DNA of 51,135 bases from a virus, in the IMG/VR virus record IMGVR_UViG_3300037963_003757, positions 1-51,135 of that record; one strand, given 5' to 3'. A program made the translations under genes and the position numbers. This document shows positions 17,448 through 25,233 of this stretch, in pieces. A model generated the notes under the pieces. That model made no database searches. It saw only the letters and a program-made list of their open reading frames with translations, and was not told the origin of the DNA. Positions within the stretch are counted from its first letter, which is position 1; every line of letters begins with the position of its first letter.

Positions 17448-18305
17448 ATGAAGAAAAATGTGAATGATGATGCAGAAAGAACGACTGCACAGGATGCCGT
17501 AAGGCATCCTGTGTCTGAGGAGGGTGTTCCTGTAAGGAACATCACCTTCGGAGATTTTCTGATGGAGGATGCTGAATCTTTGATTCAGCACTTGCTATCA
17601 GAAGGTGGAGCAACCATCCACCCAATCTCTATGGAGATTCGGAATTGGTCTCAAGGCTACGCAGTAGCCTTGAACACCGGACATGGTGAATATCCTTTTG
17701 ATGGGGCTTCTTCCCTACGGGAAGTTTTCCTATCAAAATTGGATTCAGTTAGAACCGAAGCCGCCGAAAACAACCGATATATCGGTTGCTGGATTGAAGT
17801 TGATGATGAAGACAAAACTACGTTTTGTTTTGAAACATCAGTTTTCGTCAATAACCAAACCCAAGCCATGAGACTCGGCGTAGCCGAATCTCAAAGAGCC
17901 ATTTGGGATTTCAAGGAGTCGAGGGAGATATATCTCCCTACTTCTGAAATCAAGAGGTTGTGGATTATCGAGGTCTTAGAGAATCTAAGCCTTGACTTAG
18001 ACGACATTGACTCCTATTTGGAGTCAGTAAAGGCTAAGGTTCAATTCAAAGAATTGAGGTCAAGGTTCTTTGATGCTCTATATCAAGGAGACATTAAGGA
18101 AAATATCTCCTCCTTAGAGGAGATAGCCGACTCAATGGAGGAAGAATATCTCGTTAAAGATTGGATAGGATTCCAAATGAAGGTTAGTCTTAGGACTATG
18201 CTGGATTTCACCAACTCTTCCGATTCGGATTTTAACTTCGTTAGGAAGAGAATTAACCGAGTTTATCGAGAGACCCAAGAAATCCTCGATTCCGGAAATT
18301 ATTGA
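17448..18305 (+). CDS. Unrecognised 285-aa protein encoded by hairpin-studded DNA
   Basis: ATG at 17448 after AAAAAGGAGGACAAAGC, a strong ribosome-binding site. The N-terminal half is mixed; the C-terminal half (from ~170) is helical and acidic (ENLSLDLDDIDSYLES, SSLEEIADSMEEEY). No TM, cysteine pair or nucleotide motif. At least twelve short inverted repeats fall inside the frame, including 17488-17513 (11-bp stem, GTAA loop), 17651-17673 (10 bp, GCA loop), 17869-17893 and 18104-18125. No TTGCAA was seen in this gene, unlike its neighbours. It could be foreign DNA. Function unknown. Confidence 0.6.
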   Translation: MKKNVNDDAERTTAQDAVRHPVSEEGVPVRNITFGDFLMEDAESLIQHLLSEGGATIHPISMEIRNWSQGYAVALNTGHGEYPFDGASSLREVFLSKLDSVRTEAAENNRYIGCWIEVDDEDKTTFCFETSVFVNNQTQAMRLGVAESQRAIWDFKESREIYLPTSEIKRLWIIEVLENLSLDLDDIDSYLESVKAKVQFKELRSRFFDALYQGDIKENISSLEEIADSMEEEYLVKDWIGFQMKVSLRTMLDFTNSSDSDFNFVRKRINRVYRETQEILDSGNY

Positions 18306-18975
18306 GGATTCAATCGAAGATTGGAAATCGAATAAGGAGGTGAAATCAAGTTAAGAAAAAGTTGCAAATCCGGAGGGGGTCGGCAGTCTCAGACTGTTGG
18401 CCTCCTCCAACTCTTTTTTTGCTTATCAAACAGTAATCGGAGATTAAGTCAAGATAAGGCGAAGAATCTTCTGCAATTTTTTGGGTTCAGCGGTTGGTTA
18501 TGTAATAACCACCAAGCAAAATTGTCCGGCTAATATAGTCAATAGGTATCAACGAGTTGATACCGTAGTCCGGATATTAGGCCGATTCGGTCTTAGAAAA
18601 CCAATCAACTCGCGCACCGGACTTCACGCAGGGAGAGTCATCAGAAGTCTCTTTGCGAAGTCCTTGATATGTGCCTCATATACGCCCCAAAATGACTGCC
18701 GATTTTTCGGAGGACTTCCGCACGAATCCACGCGGATATAAGCAATAAATCGAAGATTTTTGCTTCATATCTTCAATAGGAGATTTGGGGGGCCTCCGTC
18801 TGTGTTGTGGATGGATTGTAAATCCAGCCACAATGTATCCGTATGTGATTTACCAAACAATACTACGGAGTATTGTTTGGAAAATTGCTGATAATTTTTG
18901 GGTATTCGGAAATAACAATTTGCAAGTCAAAACTCAGACGGCGTGTATTATGCGAAGTAAGAGTCTTAAGTAGGT
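18306..18975 (+). ncRNA. Structured non-coding stretch (candidate RNA or cis-element)
   Basis: About 670 bp with no convincing gene. It contains an orphan AAGGAGGTG (~18334) followed by a stop instead of a start, a 17-bp terminator-like hairpin (18372-18408), a GGTATCAA/TTGATACC stem (18545-18564), a two-part stem TTGTGG..GGATT(GTA)AATCC..CCACAA (18805-18833) and a perfect 12-bp stem CCAAACAATACT/AGTATTGTTTGG (18853-18880). Dense pairing without coding suggests a structured RNA transcribed with the operon, or a DNA element. The GGATTGTAAATCC part resembles a tRNA-Tyr anticodon arm, but no T-arm or acceptor stem is present. Confidence 0.45.
18372..18420 (+). terminator. Strong hairpin with T-tract, terminator-like
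   Basis: A 17-bp stem (18372-18388 with 18392-18408, several G-T pairs, TCA loop) is followed by AACTCTTTTTTT. This is the form of an intrinsic terminator, placed ~65 bp after the hairpin-block gene 3. Archaeal termination depends mainly on the T-tract, so the hairpin may have another use. It resembles the 16417 hairpin in its G-run and AAAAGTTGCAAATC neighbour. Confidence 0.6.
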
Positions 18976-20802
18976 GTGCCTCCGGTAAGGGTGATGAGGT
19001 CGAGATTGACTGATTTAGGAGATGCCGGAATAATGAATGCCGTAGGAGTAGTAGTTGCCGCTTTACTACTCTTCGGAGTAGTGGTTAGCGGCTTTAGTGC
19101 GGAGATAAGCACAGTCCTCTCAATTGTAGGACTTGCAACTCTCTCCGTATCAAAGTCGTTTGCGATTACTGATAGCCAAATTAACGAAGTTAGGCGGCGA
19201 ATCAAAAGATTGGGTGGTGCTAATGTCTATCGGGCTAAAGCCCATCAAGATTCAAACTGTCCTTGCTGTGGCGAAGCCATGAACGGAAGAGAAGTTGCAA
19301 ACTTCCTAAGCAACGGCGATGGTGCTATCTTTGGAAACCGATACTCAAAGTGGCTTCACTTTGAATGTGGAATCCGAAATGGCTTCGCCATCGGTGCATA
19401 CAGAAGCCAAAGGGCTTCCAAAACTCCGTCAGAAGAAACAGGAAAGGTCATTCCATACCTTCACCTATACTTCGGATTGCAAGAGTTGCTGGACTTCCTC
19501 AGTTTGGCTGATAGAGCCCATTCATGGAGTCAGCCAGCCTCTTCTGATGCGTTTTACTCGCCGGAAGCAAGGAGGGAAATGCAGTCCTTCAATTCCAACT
19601 CGGTTATCTTAGCACAACCAAAGGTTGAGCCAACTCCTCAACCGAAGGTTGTTGAACCAAAGACCCAACCGAAGGTTGTAAAATCTTCCACCGTAGGTGG
19701 AGCAGAAGGCCAACTTATCGAGTTGATTCAGAATATTGCTGGTAAAGCAATTGATGAGGAGACAGTCCGAAGGATTGCTCACGAAACCGCAAGCGGTGTA
19801 ATCGAACAGTTTAGCAAGTCCTTCGCTCCGGTCAGAACCCTTGAAGTAATCAAGGGTCAGCAAATAGTTGCAAAATCCGGAAGTGTCTATCATCCACATT
19901 TCCCAACTGCGTTGGGGATTATGACTGCTGGACTTGCAACTCGTGGCTTCCCTAATCCGGTTTTCATGGCCGGAGATGCTGGAACGGGCAAGTCTCGTGC
20001 CGCTGAGATGTTCCATGCACTTCTTCAAGAAGTGGGTTTGCTATCTAAAGAACAGGACTTCAAAGAGGTTATCTGCTTCGCAGATATGGAGAAAGGCGAC
20101 TTGATTGGTCGGGTCAAATACTCCCTCACATCAGACAACGAATGGAATATGAGCGGTCTGACTACTGTTCTAATCAATGGTGGCCTTGCCTTTATTGATG
20201 AATTGGATAAAGCCGACCCAGCAGTTGCAACTTTGCTAAACGGAGTTTTAGCATCGAGACAACTCGTGAATCCGGTTACAGGCGAGGTCATTCCGGTTAG
20301 CAAGAATTGCTATATCGTGGCGGCTGGTAATACTACCGGATTTACAAAATCCCCTCGATTTGCGGCGGCTCAGAAGCAAGACGCTTCGCTTCTTGACCGA
20401 TTCGCTGGAGGCTTTGTCTCATTCGGTCATTCTAACCGAATCATGGCTCACATCTGCGGTCTTTCCAATGCTGGAAAGGTTGAGGCGGAAGAGAGCCCAG
20501 CGGGTGAGCCAGCAACTCCACAGGAAGTCTTCGACTCGTTCAATGAGTTGAAAGATTTGGCCGACTCGACCCGAATGGGTATTCCGATGAGTTATAGAGC
20601 ATTAGAAGTCGGTATGAGCCTTGCTCATTCCGGTTGGACAATGCCTTCAATCGTTGCTCGCTGGATTGTTCCTTTCAACGAGGAAGCGAAGAGGCAAGTT
20701 GTTGCAAATCGTATCGGTGGTCTCAACTCATGGGAGGATTCGGCTTCGCTGATTCCAGCGGGTGTTGAACCAATCACTACACCAATTGGAGGCGCAGTCT
20801 GA
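18976..20802 (+). CDS. Membrane-anchored MoxR-type AAA+ ATPase
   Basis: 608 aa from GTG at 18976; ATG 18994 (residue 7) is an equal candidate. A TM segment lies at ~21-41 with a second hydrophobic run at ~45-58. A zinc-finger-like CPCC plus HFEC group follows (~95-131), then a Pro/Lys linker with repeated QPKV (~213-235). The AAA+ core is C-terminal: Walker A GDAGTGKS (~333-340), Walker B LAFIDELD (~404-411), sensor-like AAGNTTGF (~449-456) and LLDRFAG. MoxR ATPases remodel partner proteins, usually with a VWA protein encoded next door, as here. The DNA carries CTACTC(TTCG)GAGTAG and other stem-loops. Viral MoxR/VWA pairs have been seen but their role is unclear. Confidence 0.8.
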   Translation: MPPVRVMRSRLTDLGDAGIMNAVGVVVAALLLFGVVVSGFSAEISTVLSIVGLATLSVSKSFAITDSQINEVRRRIKRLGGANVYRAKAHQDSNCPCCGEAMNGREVANFLSNGDGAIFGNRYSKWLHFECGIRNGFAIGAYRSQRASKTPSEETGKVIPYLHLYFGLQELLDFLSLADRAHSWSQPASSDAFYSPEARREMQSFNSNSVILAQPKVEPTPQPKVVEPKTQPKVVKSSTVGGAEGQLIELIQNIAGKAIDEETVRRIAHETASGVIEQFSKSFAPVRTLEVIKGQQIVAKSGSVYHPHFPTALGIMTAGLATRGFPNPVFMAGDAGTGKSRAAEMFHALLQEVGLLSKEQDFKEVICFADMEKGDLIGRVKYSLTSDNEWNMSGLTTVLINGGLAFIDELDKADPAVATLLNGVLASRQLVNPVTGEVIPVSKNCYIVAAGNTTGFTKSPRFAAAQKQDASLLDRFAGGFVSFGHSNRIMAHICGLSNAGKVEAEESPAGEPATPQEVFDSFNELKDLADSTRMGIPMSYRALEVGMSLAHSGWTMPSIVARWIVPFNEEAKRQVVANRIGGLNSWEDSASLIPAGVEPITTPIGGAV

Positions 20803-20819
20803 GTCGTAAGACTCGGACT
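20796..20819 (+). other. Stem-loop overlapping the MoxR stop codon
   Basis: AGTCTGAGTC pairs with GACTCGGACT around a GTAA loop (10 bp, one G-T). It spans the stop of the ATPase gene and ends ~17 bp before the AGGAGGTGA that serves the VWA-like gene. It could tune read-through or translation between the two partners. Confidence 0.5.
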
Positions 20820-20852
20820 CGCCCCCTCAATTTACAGGAGGTGAGACGAGAA

Positions 20853-21791
20853 ATGCTGAACAATGATTCAACCGATGAAAACGGAGTCAGAACCGGATGG
20901 TTCAACCACAAATCCAAAACGGATTTCATCTATGCTCCAAGCCATTCAGCCATGATTCGTTCCATAGAATATGGAGAGAAGCATGAGAATATCCAAAACA
21001 TCACGAATATGTCCTCTTCCGGCACAGACCGTAGGTTCTATGGAAGAGTTGCAAATGCTAAAGTCGTCAAAGACGAAGGCCGAGATGGAGTCGGACACGA
21101 GAGAGATGCAAAGGGCGTGGAGAAGCACGAAGGAAAGATGCTCGATGCTCTTTCACAATTTCATTCTGAAATTATGGGAAGCATTCGATGCTGGACTGAT
21201 ACTCCACGAGTTGTTCATGGAATCTCAATGGAACGCCTATTCAATGGCGAGAATCCATTTAGAAGCAAGAAGCGGGTTCGCATGAAGCAAGAAGTTGTAG
21301 CCCTCTTCGTGCCGACTAACTCTCACGCTGAAATCAAACCGGAAATCAATTCGATTCGTGCAAGTGCGGCTTTAGCCGCCGCTGAAATCCTTGAGGAGCA
21401 AGGATACATGGTCGAGATATATGCTTTAGCATATTCAACAAATGTTGCAAGAAACGGCAACGGTGCAGTCGCAGTAACTCGCATCAAAGCGGCGGATGAG
21501 GTTTTCAACCTATATCAAGCGGCTTCGGCCATGTCCTCATGGGTTTGGAGGAATGTTACCTTCTCCGCCCGTTCCTTAGCGGGAAGAAGGGCATCGAATG
21601 TAGCATCCACAGGTTCGGGAACATCACAAAATCCGGATAAGGAGTTTTGTGAGAAACTTGCAACTATTCTCGGTTGTGATGCTTTCAGCGCAGTCAATCA
21701 CATACCACGAAACAACGATGTTCGGACTCAAGTGGATAAGGCCGTTGATGCAGTAGTAACTGCAATCGAGGAGGTGATGGAACAATGTTAG
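20853..21791 (+). CDS. VWA-like partner protein (DUF7192-like)
   Basis: 312 aa. Start at ATG 20853, chosen by AGGAGGTGA at 20836-20844; the GTG at 20841 lies within that site. Residues ~130-220 resemble a VWA-type Rossmann core: VVALFVPTNSHAEIKPEIN, then RASAALAAAEILEEQGYMVEIYAL, where a strand, a helix and a second strand follow in order. The usual DxSxS metal site appears replaced (PTNSH), so it may be a degenerate VWA. It follows the MoxR ATPase with a 50-bp gap, the classic pairing. It probably binds a target that the ATPase remodels. Confidence 0.6.
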   Translation: MLNNDSTDENGVRTGWFNHKSKTDFIYAPSHSAMIRSIEYGEKHENIQNITNMSSSGTDRRFYGRVANAKVVKDEGRDGVGHERDAKGVEKHEGKMLDALSQFHSEIMGSIRCWTDTPRVVHGISMERLFNGENPFRSKKRVRMKQEVVALFVPTNSHAEIKPEINSIRASAALAAAEILEEQGYMVEIYALAYSTNVARNGNGAVAVTRIKAADEVFNLYQAASAMSSWVWRNVTFSARSLAGRRASNVASTGSGTSQNPDKEFCEKLATILGCDAFSAVNHIPRNNDVRTQVDKAVDAVVTAIEEVMEQC

Positions 21792-22066
21792 GCGAAGACT
21801 TGCAAGAGTTTGTAACTCTCCCGACAGAAGCGGTGGTTGATGTTATCTCCGCCCTTCTGTCCGGAGATGAGGGCGAGCGTGAGGTTCATGCAAACGCTCT
21901 CCTCGCCTGTCTCCTTTACAACGAAGGAGTATCAGACAGACAGACAGTCGTAAGGCTGACCGAAGAAATCCTACACATGAGAGACGCGGCCATTCGTGGC
22001 GAGTCAATTGATGAGGCGGATATTGCAAATATCTCCCGCATAATCAAGGGAGGTGAGGAGGAATGA
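21785..22066 (+). CDS. Small acidic helical protein
   Basis: 93 aa, ATG at 21785 overlapping the previous stop. Helical and acidic (EDLQEFVTLPTEAVVDVISALL; ending IKGGEEE). No motif recognised. It begins the run of small overlapping accessory genes. The next gene starts on its stop (GGAATGA). Confidence 0.5.
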   Translation: MLGEDLQEFVTLPTEAVVDVISALLSGDEGEREVHANALLACLLYNEGVSDRQTVVRLTEEILHMRDAAIRGESIDEADIANISRIIKGGEEE

Positions 22067-22251
22067 GCGAGGAAATCACTTGCGGTTGTTGCAAGTCTTT
22101 CCCGAAGGCGTGTAGCGAATGCGGAGCGAGACCCGCTCCCGTTGCTGGGCCGGATGCGGTTCATTCCGCCCTCAACCGCTGGCGTCTTCACGGACTTCCG
22201 AGCAAGAGCGAGTATCTATGCGACCGTTGCTTCACGCTTCGGTTGGTTTAG
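22063..22251 (+). CDS. Zinc-ribbon miniprotein
   Basis: 62 aa, ATG at 22063 after GGTGAGGAGGA. Contains CGCC, CSEC and a C-terminal CDRC, enough for two zinc sites. Basic middle region. Such small ribbons bind DNA, RNA or proteins. No specific function is visible. Confidence 0.55.
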   Translation: MSEEITCGCCKSFPKACSECGARPAPVAGPDAVHSALNRWRLHGLPSKSEYLCDRCFTLRLV

Positions 22252-22483
22252 GTGTGATTCAGATGCACACCCACGAGAACGCCTTGCGTATGAGCAGACT
22301 CTCCGGCCAGCGCAAGCCCCAAAAGGAGAACCGAGACGAGACAATTTTGACCCACGAAAAGGAGGTGTTGTCCGGCCTAATTTTGAGGGGTCGGGCGCAC
22401 CACCCGCACACACACACCCCCCCGCTCCCGCATGAGTTGTCCGTTTTCGGCGGATTACTTCATATACTGTGGAGGGAGACGAG
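22252..22483 (+). other. Gene-poor gap with CA/C tract
   Basis: About 230 bp between overlapping operon genes. A CACACACACACCCCCCC tract lies at ~22409-22425. An AAAAGGAGGTGTT Shine-Dalgarno-like site occurs at ~22358 with no good start after it. Open frames here are short and conflict. It may be the remains of a decayed gene. Confidence 0.4.
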
Positions 22484-22864
22484 ATGGTGAGGACAATGAC
22501 GAGCCCAACGATGGATGACCTAACGAACCGATTGAAGAAAGCGGTAGGCGTGGAGGAGGATTCTTCCCCCGCGTCTATCGAGCCCGTAGCGGAAGCGGGC
22601 AAGAGCCTACGCCGCATAAGGAGGGAGAAAGCCGAAGCCTACGATGAAATGGTTTTGCAAGTTGCCTCTCTCACGACTGCGTTAGGCAAGGCGCAGAATG
22701 GCCGCAGACTACTTGCACATCATGTTGAGGACTACTTTGCACAACTCGACAAAGTTGCAAATATGGCTGATGACGACCCCGACAAAGCGACTCAAGGTAT
22801 TCGCTTGCAGAATATACGCTCTCGTATGTTTGACTGCGTGGATGATACGCTGGGAGGTGAATGA
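22484..22864 (+). CDS. Coiled-coil accessory protein
   Basis: 126 aa from ATG 22484, placed after GGAGGGAGACGAG; GTG 22469 is inside that site. Residues 40-90 predict a long helix (RRIRREKAEAYDEMVLQV). No motif recognised. Ends at the start of the next gene. Confidence 0.5.
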   Translation: MVRTMTSPTMDDLTNRLKKAVGVEEDSSPASIEPVAEAGKSLRRIRREKAEAYDEMVLQVASLTTALGKAQNGRRLLAHHVEDYFAQLDKVANMADDDPDKATQGIRLQNIRSRMFDCVDDTLGGE

Positions 22865-23476
22865 ATGAAGCCAGCAAATAACTATGGAAATGCAACTTTT
22901 CTGACGGATTTTGATGCCGATGTTGCGGCATTCATCCGCTCATACCCCGTATTACATGAGGCGATTGGCTTATGTGAGAGTTATATCAAGCACCAAATCA
23001 ACCCTCGTGCCCGTAAATACTTACCCCCAGATGCAGTCGAAATCAGCAAGAGAAACTTCGTAAAGTTTGCAAGATTGGAAGACTGCTTTGAAGAGAGACC
23101 ATCACACACAGGCGAGCCGGAGTATGCACCAATAAACCCACCATGCGCACGATATACGGTATGTATGGGCGAGCATGAGGTGTTCGACCGTGTGCTGGAA
23201 GAAATACGAGAGGGTATGCACTACATGACTCCTCATTTTGTTGCAACTTATACCGCCGAAGGCATTGATGAAGAAATCATCGAAGTGTTGCAACCGCTCG
23301 GTCATGCAAACATAATCTATCAAATGCTCCAACACCCGCAAGAGCCCACGCTACGAAGACTCGTGGATGAGGCTATCCAAACAGACGGTGCGGCACATTT
23401 TCTTGCAAGTTATGACGGTGAGGAAATCGAGATACCCACGAGCGGGGAGACCTGCTACATATACAGGAGGGATTGA
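22865..23476 (+). CDS. Unrecognised accessory protein (203 aa)
   Basis: ATG at 22865, one base after the preceding stop. Mixed alpha/beta, slightly acidic, scattered cysteines not in pairs. The central PINPPCARYTVCMGEHE and C-terminal TSGETCYIY parts are distinctive but match nothing I recognise. An AGGAGGGATTGA near its end serves the next gene. Confidence 0.5.
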   Translation: MKPANNYGNATFLTDFDADVAAFIRSYPVLHEAIGLCESYIKHQINPRARKYLPPDAVEISKRNFVKFARLEDCFEERPSHTGEPEYAPINPPCARYTVCMGEHEVFDRVLEEIREGMHYMTPHFVATYTAEGIDEEIIEVLQPLGHANIIYQMLQHPQEPTLRRLVDEAIQTDGAAHFLASYDGEEIEIPTSGETCYIYRRD

Positions 23477-23478
23477 AC

Positions 23479-24060
23479 ATGGATACACTATACGATTGGG
23501 CGGATGCAAACGGAAGGAGGCCCGAAGAGGCGGGCTGGTATCAAACCCTGTGGGTATGTCGCACAGGCGAAAAGGAGGTGTTCTATACCCTCTATCAAGA
23601 CCAAATAGTAGTCAAACCACACCCGAAGAAGGCGGGCAAGTTTGCGGTATGGTGCAGAAGTAGTTTTGTGCAGAACCTTTCATACACACTAAACGAAGCA
23701 ATTGCAAAAGCCGAAGACCTACGAGAACACACATTGGCTCGTGGATTTGCAAATACTAACATACGCATCAAGTATTCCGAGACCCCACGAAAGAAGGTCG
23801 AGCCCTACTTCGACATTGGTTTGGGAGATGACTTCTATATGCACATGAATAACCGTCAGACTATGTGGTATGCACACCCTAACGAGGCGTTTTGGGATTA
23901 TTGGAGAGAGAATAAGGCCGACCTAAAGGAGAACGGCGTTTGGGTCTCTAAGTTAGACGGTCAATGGTTCGTATTCCGAAGAGTTGAGGAAGGCGAGGTC
24001 ATGTGGCTGGATGATGACGGATATGATGTGAATGACCTTGATGTGGAGGTGAGCGCATGA
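23479..24060 (+). CDS. Unrecognised accessory protein, Trp/Asp-rich
   Basis: 193 aa from ATG 23479 after AGGAGGGATTGAAC; the TTG at 23473 is unlikely. Rich in Trp and Tyr (EAGWYQTLWVCR, NEAFWDYWREN, LDGQWFVFRR), with an acidic end (VNDLDVEVSA). The end carries the GGTGAGCGCATGA junction shared with other genes here. Function unknown. Confidence 0.5.
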   Translation: MDTLYDWADANGRRPEEAGWYQTLWVCRTGEKEVFYTLYQDQIVVKPHPKKAGKFAVWCRSSFVQNLSYTLNEAIAKAEDLREHTLARGFANTNIRIKYSETPRKKVEPYFDIGLGDDFYMHMNNRQTMWYAHPNEAFWDYWRENKADLKENGVWVSKLDGQWFVFRRVEEGEVMWLDDDGYDVNDLDVEVSA

Positions 24061-24365
24061 ACGAAGATGTATTCGGATTTGCAACAGGCACGACCGCAGG
24101 TGCGGCTGGTGCAGTTGTGGATATGGGGGATGGCGTATTCATCCCCACGCAAGACTTTAGAACGGTGCGTTTGCCCGAAGAACATGGAGGGCATTGGGTG
24201 GCCGTGATTGATACAGACGACTTAATCATAGGTGGATACAATGCGAAGGCGTATCTGCTGGCCGGAGATGTGTCCGTTATCTCCATAGACGGCTATGAAG
24301 GAGGCACACAATTATGGGTGGCTACAAAACAAATAGAGCATTGGTTTGCAAATGAGGAGGAATGA
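24057..24365 (+). CDS. Small beta-rich accessory protein
   Basis: 102 aa, ATG at 24057 overlapping the previous stop by four bases. N-terminal Gly/Ala stretch (FATGTTAGAAGAVVDMG) then beta-strand alternation. No TM strong enough to call. Function unknown. Confidence 0.5.
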   Translation: MNEDVFGFATGTTAGAAGAVVDMGDGVFIPTQDFRTVRLPEEHGGHWVAVIDTDDLIIGGYNAKAYLLAGDVSVISIDGYEGGTQLWVATKQIEHWFANEEE

Positions 24366-24368
24366 AAA

Positions 24369-25028
24369 ATGAAAGAAACAGAAGACAAAGAAGTTACGAT
24401 GAAAATACAGACGAGCGCACAACCCCCGTTGGCCGATGCCTTCACGACATGGATGCGTGAAGGTATAAGGGCCAACAGGTTCGGCATACCTACGGGTGTT
24501 CAATTCGACCCCGAAGATATGAAAATCAGTATGCCCGCTGGCTTAGTATTCTTGCAAGATTGCTGGGCTAAGGCTTGCGTAGGTGCATTTATCGCTATAA
24601 ACAACCCATTACCGAACCAAACAGGCGAAGATGTGGTGGAAATCATGCGAGCCACAGTTGCAAGAAGACTTGAACAACACATGGCCGATGATGGAGATTT
24701 GTTCTTCCGATATAGTGCATGGGTTGATTTGCAACTTTACAACGGCGAGGATGAAGGAAATCCCGAAGAAGTGATGAAGAAGAATCTCGGCGCACTTGCA
24801 AAGTATTGTGCGGTAGCCGCCTATGATACTGCGACCGCGAATGCCGAGACATTACGAGACGACATTATGCTCAATCCACACCTACGAGAAACCCTACACG
24901 CAAGCGTAGCGAGGACAGAAGAGGCCTTGAACATGGGTGAAAGCGACTTGCAGAATATGCTAAAGGGAGAAGTTGCAACTGATAACGAAGAAGACTTTGA
25001 CGAAGACTTCGTGGGAGAATGGGGGTGA
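24369..25028 (+). CDS. Unrecognised helical protein (219 aa)
   Basis: ATG at 24369 after GAGGAGGAATGAAAA. Predominantly helical: FTTWMREGIRANRF, EIMRATVARRLEQHM and a C-terminal SVARTEEALNMGESDLQ. Strongly acidic tail (EEDFDEDFVGEWG). No motif recognised. Confidence 0.5.
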   Translation: MKETEDKEVTMKIQTSAQPPLADAFTTWMREGIRANRFGIPTGVQFDPEDMKISMPAGLVFLQDCWAKACVGAFIAINNPLPNQTGEDVVEIMRATVARRLEQHMADDGDLFFRYSAWVDLQLYNGEDEGNPEEVMKKNLGALAKYCAVAAYDTATANAETLRDDIMLNPHLRETLHASVARTEEALNMGESDLQNMLKGEVATDNEEDFDEDFVGEWG

Positions 25029-25038
25029 GAGTATAGCG

Positions 25039-25230
25039 GTGAGCAACATACCCACCAGCGTTAGGCGCAAGGGTCTCCGTGTGGTCGCTCGCTACGGAGG
25101 CGCAACCGCTACATACAGGGCTACCAGCACACGAGCCGCCCGTAGGCTTGCGGATAGGCTTAGGCGTGGATACTGCGAGAAGGTTGATTTTGAAGCCAAT
25201 GTTCATATACCGACCAGCGAGGAGGAGTAG
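25039..25230 (+). CDS. Small basic protein, GTG start
   Basis: 63 aa from GTG 25039, chosen because it follows the previous stop and GGGGGTGAG lies nine bases before it. The open frame extends further upstream without a plausible start. Very Arg-rich (VRRKGLRVVARYGG, TRAARRLADRLRRG), likely to bind nucleic acid. Confidence 0.5.
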   Translation: MSNIPTSVRRKGLRVVARYGGATATYRATSTRAARRLADRLRRGYCEKVDFEANVHIPTSEEE

Positions 25231-25233
25231 TTG

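Larger units (their letters stand above)
16625..18323. repeat. Array of short perfect stem-loops with C(GNA)G-type triloops
   Basis: Checked base by base: 16625-16645, 16754-16768, 17167-17185, 17284-17296, 17314-17333, 17354-17366, 17402-17422, 17488-17513, 17525-17541, 17570-17590, 17651-17673, 17710-17724, 17771-17788, 17869-17893, 17922-17939, 17975-17989, 18008-18026, 18041-18057, 18104-18125 and 18311-18323. Stems are 5-11 bp and all but one (17869, one mismatch) are perfect. About half have a three-base loop GNA (or TNC, its complement) closed by C-G. The sequences differ from each other, so this is a shape repeat rather than a sequence repeat. The pattern continues less densely to about 21.5 kb. 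Confidence 0.85.

Noticed and set aside
18481-18741. Open frame of 86 codons in the structured stretch
   Set aside because: It begins at a non-ATG codon without a ribosome-binding site, and its composition follows the inverted repeats rather than a protein.
18805-18833. tRNA-Tyr (GTA anticodon)
   Set aside because: Only a TTGTAAA loop on a 4-5-bp stem is present. No acceptor stem, D-arm or GGTTCRANTCC T-arm lies at the right distance.
22142-22435. 97-residue open frame in the 22.25-22.48 kb gap
   Set aside because: It starts inside the zinc-ribbon gene, is Pro/Ala-biased in the CA/C tract and has no ribosome-binding site.
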